DNA from: JAKFWF01 sp031367505
GTDB taxonomy: Bacteria; Pseudomonadota; Alphaproteobacteria; Rhizobiales; Hyphomicrobiaceae
Direction: 5' to 3'
NCBI GenBank assembly: GCA_031367505.1
Contig: JANLPY010000421.1
Location: 1 to 64,000 of the forward strand
DNA length: 64,000 nt
Position 1 is the stretch's first letter. Each line of letters begins with the position of its first letter. Positions 8,325 to 16,474 of the stretch are shown here, piece by piece. The position numbers and the translations under genes were made by a program. The notes beneath the pieces are model-generated. The model did not search any database. It was not told the DNA's origin and saw only the letters and a list, made by a program, of their open reading frames with translations.

Positions 8325-8620
8325 ACTCCTCGTGTTCTACTTCACGAGGGTGCGCTCTCGGTAAGCGTTCGTTGTGCGGAGTAGAATGGACGGTCCTGGC
8401 AATTAATCCCGCGCACGTGGCGGGGACTCTGGGAGGGAGGTGCGTTACCCTGTAGCGAGACCAGGGGATGGCTAGAGGCTGTGTACCAAGCCTCCAAAGC
8501 TCGCCTAAAACGCATTGTACCCCATAATCCGTTCGGCGGGGTGGCTCTGAGCCACTTTTACTACCCCCCGGCGAATACTCGCCGTGGATCACGGCCACCC
8601 CGCTCCCTCGATTGAGGGAA
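8325..8620 (+). ncRNA. Structured RNA candidate, omega-RNA/HEARO-like, without a nuclease gene
   Basis: About 300 bp packed with perfect inverted repeats. They include CCTCGTG/CACGAGG (8328-8349), GTGGCT/AGCCAC (8541-8555), GGCGA/TCGCC (8570-8583), GCCGTG/CACGGC (8581-8595) and TCCCTC/GAGGGA (8604-8619), with a long-range 10-bp stem GCGGGGTGGC (8536-8545) to GCCACCCCGC (8594-8603). Three sequence blocks, CTCCAAAGCTCGCCTA (8492-8507), TTTTACTA (8557-8564 region) and CTCGCCGTGG (8578-8587), resemble in order and spacing what I remember of IscB-linked omega-RNAs. No IscB-like gene follows; the next gene is a sugar kinase. The strand is set by that resemblance. The structure is seen directly, but the family assignment is from memory. 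Confidence 0.5.
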
Positions 8621-8790
8621 AAAATCTTCAACGGCGCCAGCACCTCAAAATAGACCGTAAGTTGTATGACCACTTATCAAGTCGACTGCCGAAACACGCC
8701 ATCCACGCAGACACAAAACCTCAGCGCACTTTTGCCGTAAGCACACTATAGTGCCGCCGAAACAACCTCAGACAATCAAGGATACGCCTC
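8621..8790. other. Intergenic region before the adenosine kinase gene
   Basis: A 170-bp stretch with no credible gene. It must carry the promoter of the kinase gene, but I could not single out convincing -35 and -10 boxes. It carries no remnant of an IscB or TnpB reading frame that I can recognise. Confidence 0.4.
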
Positions 8791-9786
8791 ATGACTGCCA
8801 AACCTCTCGACGTGATCGCTATCGGCAATGCGATCGTCGATATCATCGGGCGCTGCGATGACGCGTTCCTTGCGCGCCATGGCGTGGCCAAAGGCAGCAT
8901 GCGGCTGGTCGACGCCGATACGATTGTCGCGCTCTACACCGACATGGGCCCTGGCATCGAGATTTCGGGCGGCTCGGCTGCAAATACCATGGTTGGCGTC
9001 GCCTCGCTTGGTGGCACATCAGGGTTTATCGGCAAAGTTTCCGATGACGAGTTCGGCCGGATCTTTGCTCACGATATCAAAGCCGCTGGCGTCACGTTTG
9101 CCACGCCTGCATCAAAGGGCGGTGCACCGACCGCTCGTTCTCTGATCCTCGTCACACCCGACGGTGAGCGCACGATGAACACGTTCCTCGGTGTGAGCCC
9201 TGAGTTGGCGACATCTGAGGTGGACGCAACTTTGATCAACAAGGCCCGTATCGTCTACCTTGAGGGTTATCTGTTCGATCGAGATGAGGCCAAGGCCGCG
9301 TTCCGGGAAGCCGCCAGTCACGCCGCAAAATCTGGCGCAAAGGTTGCGCTCACGTTGTCGGACGCGTTCTGCGTCGATCGCCATCGCGCCGAATTCCTCA
9401 TGTTCATCCGCCAGCACGTTGACATTCTGTTTGCCAACGAATCAGAAGTGACCTCGCTGTACGAAACCAAATCCTTTGATGAAGCCGCAAAACACGCCAG
9501 CACAGATGCTGCCACCGCCGTATTGACCCGCAGCGCCAAGGGCGCGGTCATCTACTCCGGCGGCCACTCCGTCACCGTGCCGGCGGCCCACATCGAAAAG
9601 GTTGTCGACACCACCGGCGCCGGCGATTTGTATGCCGCAGGCTTTTTGTTCGGTCATGCACGAGGCCTCGATAGCACCGCATGCGGACGTCTCGGTGCCT
9701 TGGCTGCGGCCGAGATCATCAGCCACGTTGGCGCCAGACCGCAAACGTTGTTGGCGAAACTGGCTGCGGTGCAGAAACTGATCTAA
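8791..9786 (+). CDS. PfkB-family adenosine kinase
   Basis: A ribokinase-fold sugar/nucleoside kinase, 331 residues. The N-terminal DVIAIGNAIVDII and the glycine motif SGGSAANTMVGVASLG (near residue 52) form the substrate end. The C-terminal PfkB signature DTTGAGDLYAAGFLFG (near 270-285) holds the catalytic Asp and anion hole. The GSAANT variant is typical of the adenosine kinase branch, so phosphorylation of adenosine to AMP is the likely reaction; another nucleoside is possible. It stands alone between two non-coding stretches. Confidence 0.85.
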   Translation: MTAKPLDVIAIGNAIVDIIGRCDDAFLARHGVAKGSMRLVDADTIVALYTDMGPGIEISGGSAANTMVGVASLGGTSGFIGKVSDDEFGRIFAHDIKAAGVTFATPASKGGAPTARSLILVTPDGERTMNTFLGVSPELATSEVDATLINKARIVYLEGYLFDRDEAKAAFREAASHAAKSGAKVALTLSDAFCVDRHRAEFLMFIRQHVDILFANESEVTSLYETKSFDEAAKHASTDAATAVLTRSAKGAVIYSGGHSVTVPAAHIEKVVDTTGAGDLYAAGFLFGHARGLDSTACGRLGALAAAEIISHVGARPQTLLAKLAAVQKLI

Positions 9787-9996
9787 CAGTTGTACTGCCA
9801 GACTACTGTAAAAACTCAAGTTGTAGCCAAACTTGTTGCCTTATGGCAGCGTTTGGCTCCTCTATTACTGTATTTCGGCCACTCCGGCCTGTACAACCGC
9901 AATAAAGCTCCCAAATATTCGATTTTTCTCCCTGGAATAACAGTGAGTTCCTGCGCAGAATGAATACAACGAATCGCATTGCAGGAATTGCACCCC

Positions 9997-10599
9997 ATGA
10001 CGGCATCAAATGCCCGGCGCGGTAGACCGAAAGGTTCTGGCATCAACGATCAGCAGCGCCTGGACGAGATCGCCCGGCTGATTGGCTCCAATCCGCGTAT
10101 GAAGCCAACGACGGCGATCAAGGCGATCGGTATTACCGATCCATCTGCCATTCGGCGTCTTCGCGACAAGTTCAATCTCGATCATGGCGATACTTATTCG
10201 ACGTCGCGTACCGTTTCACGTGGCACAGGATCGCCGTCGACGGCACGGGCAGCGCCTCTAAGTGCACCGGAACCACTACGCCGGGCATCGCCGATCAGCC
10301 GTCCAGCACTGGCACCAACGATCGAGAAGAAGCCGACGGAGTCGATGCAAGGTGGAGCGCAAGGTCTGGCTCAGGCGCTCCCCGCCAAGGCCGCCAACGC
10401 CAACCACGTTCCAGTCGCAGCGATGTTGTTCGGCTTCGGCCTAAATGCCGCCACTGCGTTGTTCGAGCAGCAGATGATGATCGCCCAGAGCGTGATGAAG
10501 CTGCCGCAAGTCCGTGATCTGTTCCGGCAACAGATTGCTTTTACCGAATTCATGCTGACCGTCGCGAACCCCTCCCCAGGACCCCGCATCGTTCACTGA
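9997..10599 (+). CDS. Hypothetical DNA-binding-like protein
   Basis: A 200-residue protein of unknown function. The N-terminal third is basic, with an AT-hook-like GRPKGSG at residues 9-15 and a helical segment (QQRLDEIARLIGSNPRMKPTTAIKAIG) that reads like a helix-turn-helix. A low-complexity Pro/Ala/Ser linker follows. The last 60 residues are hydrophobic and helical (AAMLFGFGLNAATALFEQQMM), like phasin-type proteins. The ATG at 9997 has CAGGAA 9 bases upstream. A parS-like site lies inside the gene (10213-10226), and a strong terminator follows at 10629. DNA association is only an inference. Confidence 0.65.
   Translation: MTASNARRGRPKGSGINDQQRLDEIARLIGSNPRMKPTTAIKAIGITDPSAIRRLRDKFNLDHGDTYSTSRTVSRGTGSPSTARAAPLSAPEPLRRASPISRPALAPTIEKKPTESMQGGAQGLAQALPAKAANANHVPVAAMLFGFGLNAATALFEQQMMIAQSVMKLPQVRDLFRQQIAFTEFMLTVANPSPGPRIVH
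10213..10226. promoter_or_regulatory. parS-like ParB-binding site
   Basis: GTTTCACGTGGCAC differs at one position from the core of the parS consensus TGTTTCACGTGGAACA. It lies inside a coding sequence, as many parS sites do, 1.9 kb from parB and 4 kb from the candidate origin. Confidence 0.6.
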
Positions 10600-10628
10600 A
10601 TGTGCTAGCCCAGAGCAAGAGACCTTCA

Positions 10629-10657
10629 CGGCCGCCCCGGTAAGGCGGCCGCTTTTT
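10629..10657 (+). terminator. Intrinsic terminator after the hypothetical gene
   Basis: A perfect 8-bp GC stem, CGGCCGCC (10629-10636) with GGCGGCCG (10644-10651), has a 7-base loop and is followed by CTTTTTG. It ends the transcript of the gene stopping at 10599 and faces the convergent coaA. Confidence 0.9.
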
Positions 10658-10672
10658 GTTTAGCAGGCCAGA

Positions 10673-11665
10673 TCAGATCCTCCGCAGCGCGACGCTTTCC
10701 ACTCGATGATCTTTGCCCTTACGCAGAATAAGACGTGAACGCCTTTTTGTCGGCAAGATATTTTCCTCAAGGTTCTTGAGGTTGATTGTGCCCCAGATTT
10801 CAAGTGCTCGCTCGACTGCTTCTTCCGGAGTGAGGCTCGCATATCGATGGAAATAGGCGCCTGGATCTCGGAACGCGGTTCCGCGCAATTTCAAGAACCG
10901 CGCGACATACCATTCTTCGATAACCTTCGGATCGGCATCAATATATATTGAGAAGTCGAAGAAGTCAGAGACGAATGGAATTGCTTCTCCGCCACGCGGC
11001 AAGCGCGCCGGTTGGAGGACGTTGAGACCTTCGACGATCAGAATGTCCGGCCGCTTTACAATTGTTTTCTGTCCCGGCAACACGTCGTAATGAAAATGGG
11101 AATATACCGGCGCTTCGACGACTTCACGCCCAGATTTTACTTCGGCCAGGAAGTTCAGCAGCCGCGTGGTATCGAAGCTCTCGGGGAAGCCTTTGCGGTT
11201 CATGATCCCGCGACGTTCGAGCTCGGCATTCGGCAGCAGAAACCCGTCAGTGGTGACAAGATCGACCTGCGGATGATCCGGCCATCGCGCGAGCAGAGCA
11301 CGCAACGCGCGCGCTGTTGTGCTTTTGCCAACGGCCACCGAACCAGCAATCCCTATAATGAATGGAACGCGCCGGTCCTTGCGGTTGAGAAAGCGCGACG
11401 ACACGCTGTGAAGTTCCTGGGCTCCCTGCACATAAAGATTGATCAGCCGCGACATGGGCAGATAAATCTGCTCGACTTCCTCCAGCGATAAGCCATCCAT
11501 CAGACCGGATAACTGCGCGAGGTCGCGCTCCACCAAAGTCATCGGCGTGTCGGCGCGCAACCGAGCCCATTCTTCACGGCTGAAGTTGCGATACGGTGAA
11601 AACTGGAGCCCGGCCGAAAGTGGCTCAGGTTCCTCGTCCAACGCCTTGAATTCATAGATAGCCAT
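10673..11665 (-). CDS. coaA: Type I pantothenate kinase
   Basis: Phosphorylates pantothenate with ATP, the controlling step of coenzyme A synthesis. It has 330 residues. The P-loop GIAGSVAVGKST is at residues 105-116, TTDGFLLPN is near 138, and SFDTTRLLNFL and VYSHFHYDVLPGQ complete the type I (CoaA) pattern. It lies 10 bp after hisE on the same strand; the hisE-coaA pair is common in Rhizobiales. The other coenzyme A gene of the window, coaE, is about 7 kb away. Confidence 0.96.
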   Translation of the reverse strand: MAIYEFKALDEEPEPLSAGLQFSPYRNFSREEWARLRADTPMTLVERDLAQLSGLMDGLSLEEVEQIYLPMSRLINLYVQGAQELHSVSSRFLNRKDRRVPFIIGIAGSVAVGKSTTARALRALLARWPDHPQVDLVTTDGFLLPNAELERRGIMNRKGFPESFDTTRLLNFLAEVKSGREVVEAPVYSHFHYDVLPGQKTIVKRPDILIVEGLNVLQPARLPRGGEAIPFVSDFFDFSIYIDADPKVIEEWYVARFLKLRGTAFRDPGAYFHRYASLTPEEAVERALEIWGTINLKNLEENILPTKRRSRLILRKGKDHRVESVALRRI

Positions 11666-11674
11666 AGCGCCTGT

Positions 11675-11998
11675 TCAACTCGGCTTTCGGGCGGCCTTCT
11701 CAGCCAGTCCCGATTGTGACATGCGCGCTTCCAGGGTGGAAAGCACATCGGCAAGCGGCACACTGCGAACTTCCAACAGAACGAGCAGATGATACAGCAG
11801 ATCAGCTGCCTCCGCGCGCAATTCATCTCGATCATTGCTAACGCCGGCGAGCACCGTTTCTATCGCCTCCTCGCCGAGCTTGCGCGCGCATTTAGCCGGT
11901 CCGGCATCCAGCAATTGACGCGTATAGGAATTATCCGCCAAAGCCAGGCGCCGATTTGCAATCAATGCCGCGAGGCGGGCGAGTATGTCGTCGGACAA
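11675..11998 (-). CDS. hisE: Phosphoribosyl-ATP pyrophosphatase
   Basis: The second enzyme of histidine synthesis: it removes pyrophosphate from phosphoribosyl-ATP. I place the start at the TTG of 11996-11998, which gives the family-typical 107 residues and has GGAGG seven bases upstream. An ATG at 12098-12100 would add 34 residues not usual for HisE. The MazG-like core KLGEEAIETVLAGV with the acidic helix ELRAEAADLLYHLLVLL holds the metal-binding Glu and Asp. In most relatives hisE follows hisF; here parB is upstream, so the gene is separated from the rest of the his genes. Confidence 0.88.
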   Translation of the reverse strand: MSDDILARLAALIANRRLALADNSYTRQLLDAGPAKCARKLGEEAIETVLAGVSNDRDELRAEAADLLYHLLVLLEVRSVPLADVLSTLEARMSQSGLAEKAARKPS

Positions 11999-12061
11999 GG
12001 CAAGACCTCCAGAGAAACCTTCAACTTCGATTAGAACTTCAAACGTTGCGGCACAAGCCAA

Positions 12062-12087
12062 ACGGCCCGATCTGGTGACCGGGCCGT
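12062..12087 (-). terminator. Possible parB terminator hairpin
   Basis: ACGGCCCG (12062-12069) and CGGGCCGT (12080-12087) form a perfect 8-bp stem 31 bp downstream of the parB stop. On the minus strand it is followed by TTGGCTTG, a poor T-tract, so it may act weakly or only protect the 3' end. Confidence 0.45.
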
Positions 12088-12117
12088 CGATTTCATCCAA
12101 GCGTTTGCTGAGACTGA

Positions 12118-13005
12118 TTAGCCGCCAGCGGTATTACCCAATCGCAAGCGGATATAGTCCAGCTGGTCAAAGTTGCCGTATTTGATGGTCATCAAACCGC
12201 TTTCACCCGAGCCGCGCTTGATCTCGACTTTTAAGCCGAGCAAGTCCGACAGGTCCTTTTCAAAGGCCTTTGTGTCAGGATCTTTGTCACGTGTTTTACG
12301 TGGAATGCCGCTGGTCTCGGTGGCCTCGTTGTTTTGCACTAGTGCCTCGATGTCGCGCACGCTAAGGTCCTGCGCAACGATCCGCTCAGCTAAAATCTCG
12401 GCATCGTCACGGCCGACAAGAGCGCGGCCATGTCCGGCAGTCAATTTGCCGGTTCGGACCAAGTCGATCACGTTGGCTGGCAACTTCAAGAGCCGGAGCG
12501 TGTTGGCCAGATGACTACGACTCTTACCGATCACTTCGCCGAGTTTGTCTTGCGTATATCCAAAGCGCTCGATGAGATCGCGGTAGCCGGTTGCTTCTTC
12601 GATCGCGTTGAGGTCGGCGCGTTGGACGTTCTCGATGATTGCGAACTCGAGTAAATCCTGATCGGAAAGTTCGCGCACGATCACCGGTACACTATGCAAT
12701 CCGGCCCGTTGCGAGGCGCGCCATCTGCGCTCGCCGGCGACGATCTCATAGCCATTGGAAGATGCCGGATCGGGTCGAACGAGGATTGGTTGGACGAGCC
12801 CTTTCTGCCGAATCGAGTCCGCCAGTTCAACCAGCTCTTCCTCACGGAAATCCTTGCGAGGGTTGAAGGGGCTGGCTTTGATTTGATCGATTGGGACGAC
12901 GCGCTGTTCGCCTTCTTCAGGCAACCGGGACGGTCCGACCGCAGGTTCCCCGATCAACGATGCAAGCCCACGTCCGAGCCGGCTTTTCTGCAGCGGTACC
13001 GCCAT
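12118..13005 (-). CDS. parB: Chromosome-partitioning protein ParB
   Basis: The CTPase DNA clamp that loads at parS and organises the origin region for segregation, 295 residues. The N-terminal KSRLGRGLASLIGE is the usual ParA-stimulating segment. GERRWRA (91-97) and ENVQR (125-129) are the CTP-binding boxes. A helix-turn-helix for parS lies near KLGEVIGKSRSHLANTLRLL (about 153-172), with a dimerising C-terminus. It is 60 bp downstream of parA on the same strand. Four parS-like sites lie within 6 kb. Confidence 0.96.
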   Translation of the reverse strand: MAVPLQKSRLGRGLASLIGEPAVGPSRLPEEGEQRVVPIDQIKASPFNPRKDFREEELVELADSIRQKGLVQPILVRPDPASSNGYEIVAGERRWRASQRAGLHSVPVIVRELSDQDLLEFAIIENVQRADLNAIEEATGYRDLIERFGYTQDKLGEVIGKSRSHLANTLRLLKLPANVIDLVRTGKLTAGHGRALVGRDDAEILAERIVAQDLSVRDIEALVQNNEATETSGIPRKTRDKDPDTKAFEKDLSDLLGLKVEIKRGSGESGLMTIKYGNFDQLDYIRLRLGNTAGG

Positions 13006-13065
13006 TGCGTTCCTCTTTATTTCAGCGTTTTCTTCAAATCATTTCGGTACGCAACACTGATTATT

Positions 13066-13884
13066 TTAGGCAGCCTTGTAGCGGCGCTCGCGCTCGATGA
13101 TTTCGGTAGCTAACCGCACATACGCTTGGCTACCCGCCGAATCGTAGTCGTAAAGCAAGATCGGTTTGCCGTGCGATGGTGCTTCCGCCACGCGTACGTT
13201 GCGCGGGATCATCGTCTCATAGACTTTCGGTCCAAAGAACGCGCGGACGTTTTGGGCAACTTCCTTTGAGAACGAGGTGCGAGCGTCATGCATGGTCAGC
13301 ACCACGCCTTGAATTTCGAGCGTTGGATTCAGTGTGCCGCGAATTTGGTCGATCGTATCTTTGAGCTGCGAGATTCCTTCCAGCGCAAAGAACTCACATT
13401 GCACCGGAACGAGTACGGCATTGGCTGCCGCCAGTGCATTGACTGTGAGAAGATTGAGCGATGGTGGGCAATCGATCAGCACGTAGGTCAATGGAGTGGT
13501 CATCCCCTGCGCGCGTTGCGCTGCGAGGAGTCCGGCAACGGCATCTCTCAATCTAAACGAACGATTGGGATCAGACGCTAAAGCGCTATCGGTGCCAACC
13601 AGATCTGAGTTCGCTGTGACAATCGATAAGCCTGGCACGCTAGTCGGAACGCTCGCTTCCGCCAGCGTCGCACGCCCAGTCAAGACGTCGAATGATGTCA
13701 GTTTTCGTGATTCAGGCGAGATACCGAGCCCGGTGGATGCATTGCCCTGAGGATCGAAATCGACAACGAGAACCTGTTCGCCAATGGCTGCGAGGGCGGT
13801 ACCAAGGTTGATCGCGGTCGTCGTCTTTCCCACACCGCCCTTTTGGTTGGTGATTGCTAGAACCCTGATCGAATGCGCTGACAT
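13066..13884 (-). CDS. parA: Chromosome-partitioning ATPase ParA
   Basis: A deviant-Walker ATPase that binds DNA non-specifically and moves ParB-bound origins, 272 residues. The signature KGGVGKTT lies at about residues 15-22, with the second lysine of the deviant Walker motif. Walker A' VVDFDPQGNAS and Walker B YVLIDCPPSLNLLT follow in order. It starts 4 bp after the rsmG stop, so it belongs to the mnmE-mnmG-rsmG-parA-parB cluster typical of many bacteria near the origin. Confidence 0.96.
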   Translation of the reverse strand: MSAHSIRVLAITNQKGGVGKTTTAINLGTALAAIGEQVLVVDFDPQGNASTGLGISPESRKLTSFDVLTGRATLAEASVPTSVPGLSIVTANSDLVGTDSALASDPNRSFRLRDAVAGLLAAQRAQGMTTPLTYVLIDCPPSLNLLTVNALAAANAVLVPVQCEFFALEGISQLKDTIDQIRGTLNPTLEIQGVVLTMHDARTSFSKEVAQNVRAFFGPKVYETMIPRNVRVAEAPSHGKPILLYDYDSAGSQAYVRLATEIIERERRYKAA

Positions 13885-13888
13885 GAGC

Positions 13889-14566
13889 TCACGCCCCCTT
13901 GTCCAAAGCCACTAGATTGCGAACTTCGACCACGGCGGCACCCGCCTGAGTCAAGCTCGGAATCAGGCGATGTTCAAACTGCCAGAACTTGCGCGCGTCC
14001 TCGATCTCCTGTTCGACGCCCCTTCCCTTGAGATACAGCCCAAGAGTTGACGCGGTACAGATCGGGGCGGACAACGCTAACAGGTGAGCGAGCGGCGCTA
14101 AAGCGCGTGCGGTTACAACATCGACTGTTCCAACCTTAGCGCAAGTCGCGGGATTTTCGATACGCTGCGCGAGGATCTCCACAGCGATCCCGCTATTTCT
14201 GGCGACTTCCCGCAGGAAAGCGCACTTGCGCTGGTCACTTTCAACGAGAATGGTCGTCACTTGTCCACGCTCGGCCAACATGATTGCGAGAACAAGACCG
14301 GGAAATCCGCCACCTGATCCGAGGTCCACGTGGCGCTTGGCGGTCTCTGGGATCAATGCCTCCAACTGAGCACTATCGGCAAAATGGCGATGCCAAACTT
14401 CGCCCAGCGTGCTTGGCGCCACGAGATTGACAGCCTTCTGCCAGCGCTTCAGCAAATCGGCGTAAACCCTCAGACGATCTAGCGTTTCACGTGAAACGCC
14501 GAAGGCTTTATCGAACTGGGCCGGGCCGGTAATGATCGGCAACTCGTTTGGCTGCTTGGAGGTCAT
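13889..14566 (-). CDS. rsmG: 16S rRNA (guanine527-N7)-methyltransferase
   Basis: Methylates N7 of G527 in 16S rRNA with S-adenosylmethionine, 225 residues. The SAM-binding loop HVDLGSGGGFPGLVLAI lies near residue 80, and the C-terminal VVTARALAPL region contributes to the catalytic pocket. The ATG overlaps the mnmG stop by four bases (ATGA, 14563-14566), implying coupled translation. The codons for VSRET contain the perfect parS palindrome at 14483-14498, a feature kept in rsmG of many bacteria. Confidence 0.95.
   Translation of the reverse strand: MTSKQPNELPIITGPAQFDKAFGVSRETLDRLRVYADLLKRWQKAVNLVAPSTLGEVWHRHFADSAQLEALIPETAKRHVDLGSGGGFPGLVLAIMLAERGQVTTILVESDQRKCAFLREVARNSGIAVEILAQRIENPATCAKVGTVDVVTARALAPLAHLLALSAPICTASTLGLYLKGRGVEQEIEDARKFWQFEHRLIPSLTQAGAAVVEVRNLVALDKGA
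14483..14498. promoter_or_regulatory. parS site, perfect palindrome
   Basis: CGTTTCACGTGAAACG is a perfect 16-bp palindrome containing the universal core GTTTCACGTGAAAC. It lies inside rsmG, next to parA and parB. It is the strongest parS candidate in the window. Confidence 0.92.
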
Positions 14567-16431
14567 GCCGATCGCGCCAGCCGGGATTTTTTGAGATGCC
14601 CGAGCAGAATCAACAGCGCCGCCGGTGTCATCCCATCTATCTTCATAGCTTGGGCCAAGGTCGCCGGTCGATGGCGTTCGAGCTTGCCACGGACTTCGGT
14701 CGATAGGCCGGGCAGTCCTTCGTAGCTGAAGCTCGTCGGGATGATGGTCGCCTCGTCACGGCGTAGAGCAAGTGCGTCGGCATCTTGCCGGACGACGTAA
14801 GAGGCGTACTTACCGTCGATTTCGAGTTGCATCGCCGTCTTTGAGCTCAAATTCCCGAGTTCCGGCCAGATACCCTGAAGCCGCGCGATATCGACGCCCG
14901 GGTAAGACAGCAAATCGAATGCCGAACGGCGCTTGCCGTCCTGGTTGATCTGGATGCCTGCTCGCAACGCCTCGGTCGAAGTCATCGTCAAATGACGGAG
15001 AAGCATCTCGCCTTCTGCCAAGGACGCTGCCTTTGCAGCGAACGCCTCAAGACGTTGCGGTCCTACACAACCCATTCGCGCGCCGATCGGTGTCAACCGT
15101 TGGTCGGCGTTATCGCCTCGCAGTTTTAGTCTGAACTCGGCCCGTGACGTAAACATGCGATAAGGTTCGCTGACGCCCCGGCTGACAAGATCATCGATCA
15201 TTACGCCTAGGTAGCTGTCGGTGCGGGACATGATGAGCGGGTCTGACTTCGAGGCAGTGCAGGCAGCGTTGATGCCGGCCAATAGCCCCTGGGCTCCGGC
15301 TTCTTCATATCCGGTGGTGCCGTTGATCTGCCCAGCCAGGTATAGTCCTCGCAGCGACTTCATTTCGAGAGTTGGCAACAATGCGCGCGGGTCGACGTAG
15401 TCATATTCGATGGCATAGCCTGGACGGATGATCCGGACGTGCTCCAGCCCTACGATGGAACGCAGGAACTGCTCCTGCACATCCGCTGGCAGCGATGTCG
15501 AAAGGCCGTTGGGATAGATGGTGGGGTCGTCCAGGCCTTCCGGCTCAAGGAAGATCTGATGGGATAAGCGGTCGGCGAAGCGCACTATTTTGTCTTCGAT
15601 CGACGGACAATAGCGCGGACCGACACCCTCGATCTGTCCCGAATACATTGCTGACCGGCCAAGGTTATCGCGCACGATCTGGTGCGTGGTCTCGTTGGTA
15701 TAGGTGATGTGGCAATCGATTTGCGGAGTGGTGATGCGATCCGTCAGATATGAAAACGGCTCCGGCGGGTTGTCGCCAGGCTGACGCTGCAGTTGATCCC
15801 AATGGATCGTGCGGCCATCGAGCCGGGCGGGCGTTCCTGTCTTCAAGCGGCCGAGGGTGACACCCAGTGCCGCCAATCGTCCCGACAACTTCAGTGCTGG
15901 CGGATCCCCCACGCGACCGGCGGGGATTTTCACATCCCCCATGTGGATCAAACCATTGAGAAATGTACCGGTGGTTAGCACCACGGCGCCGGTGGAAAGG
16001 CGACGGCCATCATCGGTTATAACGCCCGTTATGCGGCCGTCGGCAACGATCAGGTCTTCGACGCCGGCTTCGATGACATTCAATCCGGCGGTCGCGGTGA
16101 TCGCGGCTTGCATCGCCTGCCGATAAAGCTTTCGGTCGGCCTGTGCACGGAGACCCTGCACGGCTGGTCCGCGTGACCGATTGAGCAATCGGAACTGGAT
16201 GCCGGCCGCATCGGCGACGCGGCCCATCAGGCCATCAAGGGCATCAATCTCGCGAACAAGGTGGCCTTTGCCCAATCCGCCAATCGCTGGATTGCACGAC
16301 ATCTCGCCGATGGTTGCAGCCTTGTGGGTGACAAGCGCCGTGGTCGCACCCATGCGGGCGGCCGCTGCTGCCGCTTCACAACCGGCGTGGCCACCACCAA
16401 CTACAATGACGTCGAAGTTTGTTTCGCTCAT
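14563..16431 (-). CDS. mnmG: tRNA uridine 5-carboxymethylaminomethyl modification enzyme MnmG
   Basis: The FAD partner of MnmE that installs the carboxymethylaminomethyl group at U34 of several tRNAs. It has 622 residues from the ATG at 16429-16431. The dinucleotide fold VVGGGHAGCEAAAAAARMG lies near residue 9, followed by TIGEMSCNPAIGGLGKGHLVREIDALDG. The catalytic cysteine region is MSCNPAIGGLG, and the C-terminal helical domain ends with ALLILLGHLKK. An upstream in-frame ATG (16530) would overlap mnmE and swallow the parS site at 16450, so I reject it. Confidence 0.96.
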   Translation of the reverse strand: MSETNFDVIVVGGGHAGCEAAAAAARMGATTALVTHKAATIGEMSCNPAIGGLGKGHLVREIDALDGLMGRVADAAGIQFRLLNRSRGPAVQGLRAQADRKLYRQAMQAAITATAGLNVIEAGVEDLIVADGRITGVITDDGRRLSTGAVVLTTGTFLNGLIHMGDVKIPAGRVGDPPALKLSGRLAALGVTLGRLKTGTPARLDGRTIHWDQLQRQPGDNPPEPFSYLTDRITTPQIDCHITYTNETTHQIVRDNLGRSAMYSGQIEGVGPRYCPSIEDKIVRFADRLSHQIFLEPEGLDDPTIYPNGLSTSLPADVQEQFLRSIVGLEHVRIIRPGYAIEYDYVDPRALLPTLEMKSLRGLYLAGQINGTTGYEEAGAQGLLAGINAACTASKSDPLIMSRTDSYLGVMIDDLVSRGVSEPYRMFTSRAEFRLKLRGDNADQRLTPIGARMGCVGPQRLEAFAAKAASLAEGEMLLRHLTMTSTEALRAGIQINQDGKRRSAFDLLSYPGVDIARLQGIWPELGNLSSKTAMQLEIDGKYASYVVRQDADALALRRDEATIIPTSFSYEGLPGLSTEVRGKLERHRPATLAQAMKIDGMTPAALLILLGHLKKSRLARSA

Positions 16432-16449
16432 AAACGTCGATTTAACAGA

Positions 16450-16465
16450 TGTTTCACGTGGAACA
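16450..16465. promoter_or_regulatory. parS site in the mnmE-mnmG gap
   Basis: TGTTTCACGTGGAACA equals the commonly cited consensus. It sits in the 43-bp space between the mnmE stop (16475) and the mnmG start (16431), about 10.4 kb from the candidate origin. Confidence 0.93.
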
Positions 16466-16474
16466 ACCGGGGTT

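Noticed and set aside
8187..8620. Possible permuted tmRNA or RNase P RNA
   Set aside because: The expected signatures (tag-peptide frame and TTCGA arm for tmRNA; GAGGAAAGTC for RNase P) are not present.
8311..8673. A 120-residue open frame on the minus strand
   Set aside because: It overlaps the dense hairpins of the structured RNA candidate, has low-complexity Arg/Pro composition and no ribosome-binding site. It is better explained by RNA structure on the other strand.
12001..12100. hisF remnant upstream of hisE
   Set aside because: The short frame upstream shows no HisF-like residues, and a better start exists at 11998.
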